Shown: positions 1-13,018, numbered from the stretch's first letter. The stretch: DNA of 64,000 nt from Anoplolepis gracilipes (GCF_047496725.1 NC_132972.1:17581001-17645000); one strand, 5' to 3'. Made by a program: numbers and translations. Notes: a model not told the origin generated them from the letters alone.

Positions 1-760
1 CGCAGCGTCGGCCAAAATTTCTATTGTTTTCCCACGACTTTTATGGCTTCTAAAATGTCCCCCGGCGATTAAAATCCGCTCCAGTTTTATGGGAGATTTT
101 CCGCGAGGGTACAAAGCTGCCGAACGTCGGCACTTAAAATCTCTTTTTCCATAATATTCTAATGGTCATAAAATAATCATAAAAAATTAGGAAAAAAAAG
201 AGAAAAAAAAAGTTGCAGTTCTTTCCCTAAAAATTATGGAAGATTTTTTTTTGCTCCAGTTTTTTTTTTTTTATGGGAGATTTTCCGCGAGGGTACAAAG
301 CTGCCGAACGTCGGCACTTAAAATCTCTTTTTCCATAATATTCTAATGGTCATAAAATAATCATAAAAAATTAGGAAAAAAAAAGAGAAAAAAAAAAAGT
401 TGCAGTTCTTTCCCTAAAAATTATGGAAGATATTTTTTTTGCTCCAGTTTTTTTTTTTTATGGGAGATTTTCCGCGAGGGTACAAAGCTGCCGAACGTCG
501 GCACTTAAAATCTCTTTTTCCATAATATTCTAATGGTCATAAAATGATCATAAAACTAGAAAAAAAAAAGAGAAAAAAAAAAAAGTTGCAGTTCTTTCCC
601 TAAAAATTATGGAAGATATTTTTTTTGCTCCAGTTTTTTTTTTTTTTTTTTTTTATGGGAGATTTTCCGCGAGGGTACAAAGCTGCCGAACGTCGGCGCT
701 TAAAATCTCTTTTTTCATAATATTCTAATGGTCATAAAATGATCATAAAACTAGAAAAAA
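1..760. repeat. ~185-bp tandem repeat, four copies
   Basis: The core gggagattttccgcgaggg starts at 91, 275, 462 and 657, giving spacings of 184, 187 and 195 bp. The units are almost identical apart from the length of poly-T and poly-A tracts. A phrase close to 'ttttatggcttctaaaat' appears at both the left edge and near 768, so the array probably continues left of the window. It has no coding capacity and looks like a short satellite or the internal repeat of a transposon. Confidence 0.9.
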
Positions 761-779
761 AAACAGTTTTATGACTTCT

Positions 780-905
780 AAAATACCCCCCCCCCCTAAC
801 ATCTACTTTCGAACGTGTGTAGGACCCTTCCCCCCCCCCTTTCCCTAACAGACCCCTCGCCCCTCTCAAATACCCCCGTCCCCCGCACCCCCCTCAGCGC
901 CCCAT
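780..905. repeat. C-rich low-complexity tract
   Basis: Runs of 7-10 C with short interruptions occupy this stretch, directly after the tandem array. I see no gene or regulatory element in it. Confidence 0.7.
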
Positions 906-1093
906 GGCTTAGAATCCCCCCTATAACACTACTTTAGCCCATCTAAATATTCTCGTAGTCTGGTCGATTCAGATGACGCGACTACGCTTACTTCCCGTTC
1001 CACTGTAACACACCTTATTCTAGCATTCGTAATAAACACGTGTCACAACAACTGTTCCTTTTTTACTTCGATTCCAACAGGTTATGGGCCCAG
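906..1093 (+). mobile_element. Copia 5' LTR end and primer-binding site (copy 1)
   Basis: The sequence ggttatgggcccag at 1080-1093 matches the internal initiator-tRNA-Met primer site known for insect copia elements. It directly follows ...ccaaca, the expected CA end of an LTR, at 1079. The LTR start could not be placed, so the left boundary is arbitrary. The copia element at 44649 has the equivalent ggttaagggcccag after its 5' LTR, which supports the reading. Confidence 0.6.
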
Positions 1094-1269
1094 TAAGAAA
1101 GAAATAAGAATCGCAAAAATTACGAGTAAAAGAAGGTATACGCGTCCAGAAATTTTTCGTGAACAAGCGTACCGAGAGTGCTAGTGAGTGGACAAAGATC
1201 CAAGTTGCCTCTATCACGCAGCGAGTGAGTGCGTGGCTAACACGTGGATCGAGCTGTGATAAGAAAATC

Positions 1270-2512
1270 ATGGCAAATCAAATATCGTTGTCGGCCCTGC
1301 ATATTGACAAATTACAAGGGCGTAGTAATTACAACTCGTGGAAATTTGCGATGCAAGCGTATCTTCAATACGAGGATCTATGAGGATGCGTGATCGGCGA
1401 GGCCGCCTATATCTCGGACACCAAAAAGATGATCCGCGCAAGGTCAAAGATAATACTCTCTGTTGATCCAGTAAACTATGTACACATAATGAATACCACA
1501 GATCTCAAACAGGCATGGGAAAACTTAGAGGCCGCATTTGAAGACTCAGGATTAACCCGCAGAGTCGGATTGCTCAGAAACTTAGTAACCACACAACTAC
1601 AAAACTGTGAATCAACTGAAGAATACGTGAATAAAATAATCTCAACGGTACACAAACTAAATGAGCTTAAATTTGAAGTAAAAGATGAGTGGATAGGGAC
1701 CCTCTTATTAGCCGATCTTCCAGAGGAATATCGTCCGATGATCATGGGCCTAGAAAGTTCCGGTATTCCAATCACGGCGGATTCTATAAAAACGAAACTG
1801 CTTCAGGATGTGAAGCAAAATACAGAAGCAAAAAATGCGAACAGTGATTCGGCATTTCGTGTGAAGAAAACATAGGGTGGGAGTCTATTGACCACGTCGC
1901 CAATTGGCCAGTTTAAAATGAGACTTTCTGATTGGTTAATCGTTGCTGACCCTAGGCATCGGTCGATATAAGTGGCTGTGGTCAATCGTGACGTGGTCAA
2001 ACGGAACGCTCCCAAAACATATAAGCCAAGTGAGAAATCAAATGGTGTTTGTTGTTATGCCTATAACAAACAAGATTATTTAGCTAGAGACTGTAGAAGT
2101 AGCGGAAAGAACAGAAGTTACAATGTACAAAACAAAACGAAAACAGAAAATGCTAAATATACTAGAAATACAAATGACAAAGCATTTATATCGACAAATG
2201 AACAAAATAAAATTTGTGAAGAATAGTATATTGACTCAGGAGCGACCAGACATATAAGCTGCAGACGTGATTGGTTCGCGGACATAAGTGCAAGCTTTAG
2301 AAGTGAAATTGAAATCGCGGACGGAAGAAAAATTCTGTCGAATGAAAAAGGTGACATACTTACCTCAGTTATTGTGAAAAACAAAATAGACAAGATTAGA
2401 ATTAAGGAAGTTCTACACGTACCAGAACTCGGTGCTAATTTGCTATCAGTGAGTCAGTTAACAGACAAAGGGCTAACCGTGAAGTTCAAAGAACAGGTGC
2501 TTAATATTAGAT
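1270..2512 (+). pseudogene. Copia gag and protease, degenerate (copy 1)
   Basis: Start chosen at ATG 1270 (MANQISLSALHIDKLQG), which resembles the short N-terminus of copia Gag. Everything to 2512 lies in one frame but is cut by TGA at 1381-1383 (a Trp position), TAG at 1873-1875 and TAG at 2224-2226. A retrotransposon capsid region runs from about 1300 to 1860. A CCHC-like knuckle (CYAYNKQDYLARDC; one Cys replaced by Tyr and the expected His missing) starts near 2063. Right after the last stop comes the aspartic protease motif YIDSGATRHIS. The second stop is created by an inserted MITE at 1875-2013. Copia Gag packages the element RNA and the protease matures the polyprotein; this copy cannot make either whole. 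Confidence 0.9.
1875..2013. mobile_element. hAT-type MITE (139 bp) inside copia gag
   Basis: The element is flanked by the perfect 8-bp direct repeat AAAACATA (1867-1874 and 2014-2021), the target-site length typical of hAT transposons. Its two 24-bp ends are imperfect inverted repeats sharing TTGACCACGTC. A second copy lies at about 33089-33227. Element plus one target copy equals 147 bp, so the gag frame is kept and Gag residues ...KKT resume as KTYKPSEK on the far side, interrupted by TAG at the junction. Confidence 0.9.
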
Positions 2513-3760
2513 AAAAACAATCAACTAATGACCACAGCATCGAAAATTAGAGGACTCTACAAATTAGACAATTACAAGGATAAAGCATTCGAAGCGGCTA
2601 TTCCAAGCAATGCCAGATTATGGCATGAAAGATTGGGCCACCTCAATCAACGAACAATGACACAACTCACCAAAAGCCTAGTGGATATATATGACATTCA
2701 AGGCATCGATCAGGAAGCTTGTATCACTTGCGTCAAAGGTAAACAGCATAAAACACCCTACACAAACAAAGGTAAGAGAGCAACAAGAGTTCTAGAATTG
2801 ATACATACAGATTTACGTGGTCCTATGAAGACAACATCCATAGGAGGAGCCAAATACTTTTTAACCTTCATCGATGATTTTTCCCGAAAAGCAACCATTT
2901 ATTTTTTTAAAAATAAAGAGGAAGTGCCCGATTGTTTTGAAGATTATAAAAACTTTGTCGAAAATCAATTGGAAAAGAGGATCAAGATAATTAGATCTGA
3001 CAACGGCAGAGAATACAGCAATAACAAACTAATATAAAATATGCTGCGAGAGGCGGGAATAAAGCAAACTACAGTACCGTACACATCACAGCAAAATGGC
3101 GTTGCAGAACGCTACAATCGGACCGTGGTAGAGAAAGCTAGAACTATGCTATTAAGCGCAAATCTACCAACTTGTTTATGGGCAGAGGCAACGTCAACAG
3201 CGGTGTATTTACTCAACAGATCGCCAACAGTAGCAGTAAATTCCAAAACGCCTGAAGAAGCGTAGAGTGGCATCAAACCAGATTTATCACACCTGCGCGT
3301 ATTCGGAAGCAAGGCAATGGCACACATTCCGAAGGAAAAAAGGAAGAAATGGGATGCAAAATCAGTTGAATGCACCATGCTAAGATATTGCGAAGATTCA
3401 AAAGCTTATAGATTATTGAAGAATGGAACAAAAGAAATAATCAAGCACGAGATGTAGTGTTATAGAAACACAAACAATCGCTGCTCCATCAAAGAAATCA
3501 AAACATATACAACTGGACTCATTAGAGGAAAACGCACTAGATAAAGAGGATGAAGGTACTTCAGACAATGAATTAATAATTTCAGTAGTCTCCATAAATA
3601 CGAATGAAACGCAAGAGTCAGACGATTATGAGCAAGCTCAGGAAGAACCCTCAGAACGAGAAGCAGGAAAACTACAATTAGAAGCTTCGCCGCAAAGACA
3701 AAAACAAATAGAGAAGAAGAAAAAGGAAACAAATAAAAACTCAACGTGTTATCTTCTAAG
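2513..3760 (+). pseudogene. Copia integrase fragment (copy 1), no reverse transcriptase
   Basis: In a frame shifted relative to gag-protease, a GAG-pre-integrase motif (LWHERLGHLNQ) begins near 2618, followed by the HHCC partner CVTC-like CITCVKGK. The integrase core has LIHTDLRGP (first Asp), IRSDNGREYS (second Asp) and QQNGVAERYNRTVVEKA (catalytic Glu). Stops occur at 3035-3037 and 3263-3265, and the reading frame dissolves after about 3450. No reverse transcriptase, RNase H or 3' LTR follows, so the element is truncated at its 3' side near 3760-3790. Confidence 0.88.
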
Positions 3761-3944
3761 AAGTTTCGTAGACATAACTATGTAGTTCCAATGTCCATTT
3801 TTTATGGACATAGAGGCGTCTTGAATTGCGGTAGCACCTAAATCGAGGGGATGATCACTCTCAGGCTACTCTTTGCTAGGGTGGTGTAGTGCGGATGACC
3901 GAAAAGGATCTTCCACGATTATTTGTTTTCCATTTTAAGAGTAT

Positions 3945-4535
3945 ACTGGAGGCACTATGGAGACTCCTATCGACCGGCTGCGAACTATGGATTTGTTTTT
4001 GTCGTATTACAGCTAAAATTTAGAGAAAATCACAATAAAATTATGATATTTTTAATCAGCAACATTATTCGCAGATTCATAAAGAGCGATTTTTTGGAAA
4101 AAAGATCGAAATAAAATTTCCAAAAATGTGCTGCTAAGGTGTAGCTGCTCCTTGAATTCGAATTAAATTTATCATAAATTTTTAAGAATCAAATTGCAAA
4201 ATCCGGCTCTTTACGAATCTTCTTTTTTTTATAAAAAATATATTTAAAAAAATTCATAAAGAAATATAACTTTTTCGAAGCTGAAAACGAAAAATTAGAA
4301 TATGGCTATCTGTACCTAAAATACAGCTAACGAATCGATGTTGATAGCACCGCTTGCTAAGGAGAAACAATGAAAGACAATAACGTCGTCTTTGTCTCTC
4401 TTGAAATGTAATGATGTTTGTATGTATACAGACATACACCAATACATTGAATAAGAATTCATTTCTCAATGTTGGTGACAGTGACGCTGGAATTTTCTCG
4501 TCGGTCCGGTAAACCCTTAAAAGAGGGATCATGCC
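3945..4535. repeat. Dispersed repeat R1, copy A
   Basis: This segment is the reverse complement of 39508-40095, with long identical blocks such as gagaaatgaattcttattca and the flank ctggaattttctcgtcggtc. The repeat is about 590 bp, noncoding, and of unknown class. Open frames inside it are short and not conserved between copies. Confidence 0.85.
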
Positions 4536-5152
4536 ACCAAAGAGTAAAAAGAAACAGGAGGGATTGTATCGGTGGTAGGGGCTAGCCAAATCGCTGATGG
4601 AAACCGCCATCTTGAATGTTCACTTTTTTTACGCTTATTAGCATCGTCTACTGCTGTTGTTAGAGAGACACATGCGCTTATTATTTTGCACAATTATTAA
4701 TTCTAAAAAAAAATAGTAAAATAAAATTATGGTGCATTGTCAGGCCTGTGACATAACAACAACAGCGCGAAATTATGGGATAACATTTCATTGGTTAATA
4801 ATTGTTATCAATATAATAACAAGAATTTAATGTTTTATTTAGATATACTATTTAAAGGACAGTAAACAATGTGTTAAAATTTCAATATTATTAATATATA
4901 TTATTTTATTTGTTGCATATTAAAATTATATATTTCAATTTAATCTTATTGAGTTGATTTTATTAAAAATATTAAGTATATTCCATATTTATATTTAAAA
5001 CTTTGTTCTTCCAGCATCTCCGAAAAGCCATTCAATTTTGGCGCCCATAAGCAGTTATTTTGAGTGTCCACTTGTATGCTGGTATATATAGGCATTTCCG
5101 TTTAGCTCGAGCCATATGCTCCCTCCTGTTTCTTTTTACCCTTTGCATGCCA
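4529..5152. mobile_element. Inverted-repeat element, 0.62 kb
   Basis: About 35 bp at 4531-4565 is repeated in inverted orientation at 5117-5152; the shared core is gtaaaaagaaacaggaggga. The AT-rich interior shows no coding region. Probably a non-autonomous DNA transposon; target-site duplication not resolved. Confidence 0.65.
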
Positions 5153-5166
5153 CAAACTTCTATATA

Positions 5167-5411
5167 TAACTAGACTGCTAACTCCGGCAAAATACATAAC
5201 CCCGAAAAGTATGTCCAAAACTTATGTGTATGCGTCATCATTGGTAGTATGATAGTCACGCTGATTGGTTGAATTTAAAGCAATGTCACTCAGAAACGAG
5301 TTTTCTATAGCAGCCATATCTATCCCCTCCTTTTCTCTATCCTACCAATGTTGTACATATTTTTCGGGGTCACTTTTTAGGTCTAGTATAAGGAAGTTAG
5401 CGGTCTAGTTA
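5167..5411. mobile_element. MITE, 245 bp
   Basis: The left end taactagactgctaactcc is mirrored by the right end ggaagttagcggtctagtta. Subterminal cccGAAAAgtatgt / acatatTTTTCggg also pair. It abuts the left end of T1 copy A. Confidence 0.75.
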
Positions 5412-6664
5412 CCCATATAGCAAAAGTTAATCCAACGTATGTCCATCGGATGTATTTCTAGGGATTTTCAGATATCTAAAGTTCATCCGTGTAAAACCCG
5501 AGGATGTATTTGGGATATACAGTCGGACCTCTTATCCTACAACCCTCTTATCCTACAACAAAAAATGCTCTCATGCTACGACCGCGAAAGGGGAATTATA
5601 CCCCCACTCTCAAATTTTTGTCGTAGAATCAGAGGTTTAAGGGGAAGATTTCGAACCGGAAATGTCGTAGGATGAGAGGTCCGACTGTACTGAGGATGCC
5701 AAAATGTCCGCTCATTAGATATCTGTATGAAATCCAAAAATGGATATCCTTAGGATAATTATGTAATAATAAAATTCGATCCCAACAATGTCCACTGGAT
5801 GTTTCTAAATCCCTTTTTTGCTATTCTATAGGTTAATCAATATGCACTAATAGTGAATTCGATTGGATACATTAGTGCGCACTGAGTGCACATAAAGGTA
5901 TTATCGCACACAATTTCACAATGATAAGTAATTATAAAAGTAAAATAATAAATAGTAAGAGCTAATATTTTATCATTATGTATATTCAACAACAATAATA
6001 ATAGCTTTTACTAATTAATTATGTTACTTTTATATAATTGCTTTTGTGTTATTGTAAAATTGTTGTGTGCGATAAACCTTTATATGTATGTATTCAGTGC
6101 GCACTAGTGCATGCAATCGAATTCGCTATAATTGAATATATATATGTATAATAGAGGGTAAGGCATATTTTAAGTGCCTACCTAAAATATCTTGGAAAAC
6201 ATACACATTATTCGACAAATATATCTGATAAAAGTTAATTGTTTCATTTTAAGTGAATATATATATTAGGCATTTAAAATGAGTCACCAGACATAAAAGA
6301 AAAATGATCAGCTTAATTAAGATTCTAAAATTAAAATTGTTAAGTTTATTTTATGTCACCAGTAATGAAATTAATTGAGTGTTATTATTTTTCGACCAAA
6401 CTGGTTAAAAAAGCTTTATTGAGTCTTAAATTGGTTTTACAATCGACGACGTTTCGATCCTTGATTTAGGTCCTTTTCAAGTCTCCCACGGCCTGACTCT
6501 TTAAAAAGTTAAAAACACGTTTATGCTACATAACACTTACACGTCAACGCAAAGTCTTTGATCCTACGACAAAAAATAAAATATATTAAAATAAAATATA
6601 TTTTATTTTTTAATATAGATATAAAATAAAGTTGACAAATAAATAAATAAGTAAATAAAATAAG
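5412..6664. mobile_element. T1 non-autonomous transposon, copy A
   Basis: This copy is colinear with three separated blocks of T1 copy B (43364-44157, 52441-52525 and 53441-53880), sharing for example gatgtatttctagggatttt and gtgcgcactgagtgcacata. It serves as the uninterrupted reference that reveals the insertions in copy B. It carries its own insert at 5520-5687 and an extra block of about 230 bp at 6335-6563. There is no transposase, and subterminal ggatatc / gtccat motifs recur. The right terminus seen in copy B is missing here. Confidence 0.8.
5520..5687. mobile_element. Tigger/pogo-like MITE, 168 bp
   Basis: Terminal inverted repeats of 21 bp with one mismatch begin CAGTCGGACCTCT. The flanking TA on both sides (5518-5519, 5688-5689) fits the Tc1/mariner/pogo target duplication. 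It interrupts T1 copy A at a TATA site that carries a different insertion in copy B. Confidence 0.88.
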
Positions 6665-6987
6665 TATACCCAAATAGCAAGTTGGCCGCAGGTTGCTATT
6701 AATTTGCTTGAACTTCTTTGTTTAAGTTGCTTTCCATATTGAGGAAAGCGGCTTCCGATTTTGCCTATTGGATTGTCAACTTTTATTACCACCAACACTT
6801 GTGAGCAACTTGATGGAAACAGTTGCCTTTTTATGAACCGATCGTACATTAAGTTGTTAAAACAATAAGGCAACATGACGCAAACAGTTTCTTAAAATTT
6901 TAACCTGATAAATTATTGCTAATAATGTAACGGCATTTTAATGAAAATAATTGCTGTTAAAAAAAAGGATCAGGAAATTTTTTAATG
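6665..6987. other. Unassigned AT-rich spacer
   Basis: Begins cccaaatagcaagttggc and contains several aagttgc/gcaactt motifs on both strands, which could be degraded transposon ends. An 88-codon minus-strand frame here has no recognisable domain. Confidence 0.4.
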
Positions 6988-7120
6988 TCTGAGTGACGAA
7001 TGTCGTTATCATTAACTATATATTTATCGATCTCCGATTGATATACATTTAGATCTAAAAGTATACATCAATCAGAGATCAATGAGTATCAGTTAACGAT
7101 AAAAATAGTCATTGCTGAAT
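6988..7120. repeat. Imperfect hairpin, ~130 bp
   Basis: The left arm includes cgttatcattaac and gatctccgattgatatac; the right arm has gtatacatcaatcagagatc and gttaacgataa. It looks like a small foldback element ending just before the solo LTR. Confidence 0.6.
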
Positions 7121-7147
7121 GTTGCAAGGATACGGTTAATTTGAAGG

Positions 7148-8691
<1,544 letters not shown>

Positions 8692-9536
8692 AAGGCATAA
8701 ATAAATTTAATACTATCAATTTTTTTTAAACAACAAAAATAAAATTTTTTTATTCTATGTACCTTCTTGTTATAGAAAATTTCTTACAATCAATATATAA
8801 AACTATTAAAAAAACAAACAGTATTTTAAACTATTTAAATAAAACAATTAATATTTTAAAGTTTTTAAATAAAACGAAAAGTAATCAAATATTTGTGTTA
8901 ACTTTACTTCTAAATATCTGTTTTATCTCATTGCAATACTAAATCTTGAAATAGCTTCATATAAATGTATTTATGTATAATATTTTACAGGCACTTTACA
9001 GGCACTTTTATAGGTACTTAACGCATACATATATCTACACGTACATTTTTTATAATATATATTAATATATTTATGTAAAAAATATATATTTTAATACATT
9101 TGTATAAAAAAAATTAGGCGTTATGTAATATTTTCTTAAAAAATCTATATAAGAGAAATATTTTTTACCCTTTGATTATTAATAATAAAATAAATTTTTA
9201 CTTCTGTTTTTCGAAAGTTACTCTCAAGAGAGCCGATAATTTTGAAAAATACAACAAAATCGTCTACTGTCATTGTAGCTTATATACATATAGTTAAATT
9301 AAATAATAATTATAGATATATAATTTATATATATAATAGATATATAATTTCGTGTCAATGCGAAATTATAGATGTATAATTAATGTCCAGGATATAATTT
9401 ATATTCAGAATTTTCTCATGAAAGTCAAACTAGAAAAAATCCTCGGCACAGTTGTTGCTGCCAGCGCGAGCCACTTCTACAAAATGCATGAAAAATATAA
9501 TATAAAGCAAAACGAGTACAATATTTAGGTTCCAAA
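8692..9536. other. AT-rich spacer
   Basis: Very AT-rich, with short repeats such as tatagatatataattt. I see no gene, RNA or clear element. Confidence 0.6.
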
Positions 9537-9634
9537 ACGTCTTTTCTGTGGAAAATTTTACTCTAAATATATAATACACGTAATATTATATCGAGTAAAA
9601 TTTTCCTCGCAGAGGATGTTTTGGAACATAACCT
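9537..9634. repeat. Short hairpin element, 98 bp
   Basis: The left arm aggttccaaaacgtc is mirrored by gatgttttggaacataacct, and gaaaattttactc pairs with gagtaaaattttc. Likely a tiny MITE. Confidence 0.7.
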
Positions 9635-10019
9635 ATCAAGCAGCCGCGAAAATACTGTCGTAATGAAGAGAGAAATGTTATCAATTTTTTAATGCAAATT
9701 ATAATGTATAGTTATGTACTGTATCGCACTGTAAACTTCGAAATTGTAAATTAGTCCTCTTCATACGAGAATGCAGAAAGAACAAGGACTTCTTATAATT
9801 AACACACTTGCCACAGTCACTGTCACTGTTACTCAGTGTGCTGTTACTTTGCTGCCGGCTGCCACTAGTCATAACACGGCAGGACAATAGGCGTCCGCGA
9901 CGTCATTAAGCATGAGCGCCATATTTGAAGAGATGAGAATGCTATTAGCGCTAACATTATCGTTCTATCTTTTATATATATTGATTATTTTTATATAATA
10001 TTGTTGATTACTATGCTAT
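9635..10019. other. Spacer without recognised features
   Basis: Noncoding by inspection; a 62-codon minus-strand frame has no motif. Confidence 0.5.
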
Positions 10020-10057
10020 ATTTATATATATATATACATATATATATGTATATATAT

Positions 10058-10097
<40 letters not shown>
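10020..10097. repeat. (TA)n microsatellite
   Basis: TA-rich tract that borders the foldback element at 10098. Confidence 0.9.
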
Positions 10098-10860
10098 CAG
10101 GGTGTCCCAGACTTACCGAATCACCTGTTAATGGTGGATTCCTGAGGTCATTTAGAGACGAAAATCCTAATACCAAAATGTCGAGGCTACAATAGTTTTC
10201 AAATGGTAGGAGTTTAAAGTTGACCAATTAGCATGACAAAATTTCGCGCGCTCAGGCACGTCGCATATTAAAAGTGCTATCGCACTAAATTTAATTATCG
10301 ACATTGAAATATTGATAAATTATGTATTTAATTTATTGTTAAGTTATTGTTATGTAGTAATTTATTGTTATTAAAGTAATTTTATAAATTTATCTCCTTC
10401 ATGTGCGGTTAATAAATTTCGGTATTAGAATATCTCCGCAATGACAGAAAATCCTTGTAATTCCGCGCGCAACATCGACATTGAATTTAATTGGGTGGTT
10501 ACGAGGATTTTCTGTCATTGTGAAGATATTCTAATACCGAAATTTATTAACCGCACATGAAGGAGATAAATTTATAAAATTATTTTAATAACAATAAATT
10601 ACATATAACAATAATTTAACAATTAATTAAATACATAATTTATCAATATTTCATTGTCGATAATTAAATTTAGTGCGGTGGCACTTTTAATATGCGACGT
10701 GCCTGAGCGCGCGAAGTTTTGTCATGCTAATTGGTCAACTTTAAACTCCTACCATTTGAAAAATATTGTAGTCTCGACATTTTGGTATTAGGATTTTCGT
10801 CTCTAAATGACCTGAGGAATCCACCATTAACAGGTAATTCGGTAAGTTTGGGACACCCTG
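10098..10860. mobile_element. Foldback element, 763 bp
   Basis: Ends CAGGGTGTCCCAGACTTACC and its inverted copy ggtaagtttgggacaccctg enclose arms of roughly 370 bp that are almost fully self-complementary. TA lies on both sides. No coding region. The Tc1/mariner-like target (TA) is the only class hint. Confidence 0.92.
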
Positions 10861-10868
10861 TATATATA

Positions 10869-10916
<48 letters not shown>
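10861..10916. repeat. (TA)n microsatellite
   Basis: TA repeat shared as flank by two adjacent foldback elements. Confidence 0.95.
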
Positions 10917-10919
<3 letters not shown>

Positions 10920-11251
10920 GGTGGACCATTTTAATCCATCCAGTCGAATATCTCAAAAACCAAGCCCGGGAGAGAAAAATGTTTCAGATAAAAGTTGTAT
11001 GGATTCGAGGGGGTCATAAGATGGTACCTTTGGTTTGACCTTGAAAAGTCATTTGAAGGTCACGTGAAGGTCACTTCAAGTTTTTTAAATGGAACACCCT
11101 ATATATTTTTACACATTCTTGTAGCTCATCTCAAGAGCTTTCCAAAACACTTATGACAAAGTATTTTTCATTAAGTATTTTTTGAGTTATAATGTTTCAA
11201 AGTTGCAGTATTTTATGTCAAAATCGACTGGATGGATTAAAATGGTCCACC

Positions 11252-11254
<3 letters not shown>
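10917..11254. mobile_element. Foldback element M7, 338 bp
   Basis: Ends CAGGGTGGACCATTTTAATC and the inverted gattaaaatggtccaccctg. Interior phrases (gaccttgaaaagtcatttga) recur in the related elements at 13019-13363 and 40130-41000. Confidence 0.9.
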
Positions 11255-11312
<58 letters not shown>

Positions 11313-11345
11313 TATTATTATATTATATATATTATATGTATACAT
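11255..11345. repeat. (TA)n microsatellite
   Basis: TA-rich tract after element M7. Confidence 0.9.
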
Positions 11346-11556
11346 ATATATTTATATATTATTTTTAAATCACAAGGATTCAGAAAACAAGTTGTTTAAA
11401 AGAATAATTCTCTATATATTCTCTATATAGTATATATTGGTAAATTTCCTAACATATATAATATTATTGTATTACCTAATAATATCTTCCTTTTTTCATG
11501 CTCTCTTTCTCTCTCTCTCTCTTTCTTTCTCTGTGTCTTCTTGTCTTTTCCTTTCG

Positions 11557-12354
11557 TCACCCAATCCATCTGCCATTGTATTCTCGATCTAGATAAACTC
11601 TCACTATTGCCGCATAATGAGGAGGCGCCCCGTCCATTTGTATCCACATTCTTTGACGTGTATGAAAATCAACGTCTTTAAGCAATTGTGGTAAATGATC
11701 CCTGAGAAGTTCCAAAAAATTTACACTATTAACATTTCCTTCAAAGAAATAAGGACCAATCAAGAAACCATTTATAATACCACACCAAACATTCACTCCA
11801 GCGATGTTGATTATCTTCTTGTCTATCCGATCAATAATGGCAATTATGTCTATTCATTTCACCATTATTTTTGAACATCGATTCATCAGAGAACATAAAA
11901 CATAATAGAAGAAATTCGGATCAACTCGGATCATCTGTTGTGCCCATTGACAAAATTGTACACGTAACGGCATATCTGCTTGAGTAAGAGCTTGTGTTAA
12001 CGTGATATGGTAAGGATGGTAATTTATTTTCTTCAAAATTCTTAAGATCGTTGTTCTCGGGATACCAAGTTCTCTAGCCATAATACGACTACTTGTATGA
12101 GGATTAAGATGAATGAATGCCAAGATAACGTGCACACGCACATCATCTTCATCATACTCATGATGTGCTCTTTGACGTTCTAAACGGCCTTGGCGAGCTT
12201 TTAGTTCAAGGTCCCGGATTGTAGTATGATTCGGATGTTGTTCTCTTTCGGGGTAACGATTCCGGTAAACTCGCGAAGCTTCATGATAATTTAGTTGACA
12301 TTCTCCGAGAACAAGAAGAATATCAACAATCTCTGAGGGACGATAATCAGCCAT
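11557..12354 (-). pseudogene. Tc1/mariner-superfamily transposase, frameshifted and 3'-truncated
   Basis: Start taken at ATG 12354 (MADYRPSEIVDILL), whose helix-turn-helix region (residues about 1-100) includes HPNHTTIRDL and GIPRTTILRIL. The frame breaks near 11895, just before the first catalytic Asp (FSDES read in another frame), a TGA sits at a Trp position nearby, and coding resumes as NVWCGIINGFLIGPYFFEG with the second catalytic motif MDGAPPHYA near 11620. Translation runs out at GRWIG, before the third catalytic residue, where a (CT)n tract begins. Transposases of this type cut and paste DNA at TA sites; this copy is dead. Confidence 0.85.
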
Positions 12355-12399
12355 AGGTATTGTCGGCAGACGTAAGCCTCTGATTGTGAGTAATAAAGT

Positions 12400-12639
12400 T
12401 TGATACTCCGATCAACAGTGGAAGAGATTTTCGTAATCAATTGATTCCTAAATAGTGACAAATAAATTTTCTGGTCGATATTTTCTTTGGAAACAATAGA
12501 GGGTATATTATTTCAAAAATAGACTATTTGAGATGAGTAGAACATTAAGAACAATCAAGGGATCAATCAGGTTTGTACTTCTGCGAACAGGATTTGTATC
12601 ATCATCATTTGTAGCAATCGTCTACATGGGCCGATTATC
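12400..12639. other. Spacer
   Basis: Noncoding flank of the transposase remnant, with no element boundary identified. Confidence 0.4.
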
Positions 12640-12890
12640 TGTGTGTGTGTAAATGTGGGATGTGTATGTATAAGTTGTGTGAGGTATATGTATGTGTGTA
12701 TAGGTTATGTGTGAATGTATGCGGAATGTGTGTGGAGTGTTCGTGTGGTGTGTGTAAGAGCATGTAAAGTGTGTGTACATGCGTGTAGGTTATGTCACAC
12801 AACCTATGTGTGAGTGTGTGTGGAATATGTGTGTAGGGTGTGTGCAAGTGTGTATGTAAAGTGTGTGTACGTGAGCGTGTAGGGTATGGA
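12640..12890. repeat. GT-rich degenerate microsatellite
   Basis: Imperfect (GTGT/GTAT)n sequence. The minus-strand frame rich in His and Thr is a by-product of the repeat. Confidence 0.85.
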
Positions 12891-12892
12891 GC

Positions 12893-13018
12893 ATGTTCAA
12901 ATCTTACCTTTACTGGCTGCATCATGCTTAGATCTTGCCTTCACTAGATCATGTTCCGGTCTTGCCTTGACCGGTTAGATCATGTCCAAATCTTGCCTTG
13001 ACTAGTTGAATCATGTAA
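12893..13018. repeat. Short tandem repeat, ~35-bp unit
   Basis: Three to four degenerate copies of a unit containing gatcatgt and atcttgccttgac lie between the GT tract and a foldback arm. Confidence 0.75.

Noticed and set aside
6610..6876. 88-codon minus-strand ORF as a membrane protein
   Set aside because: The hydrophobic end comes from AT-rich sequence shared with T1; no support for coding.
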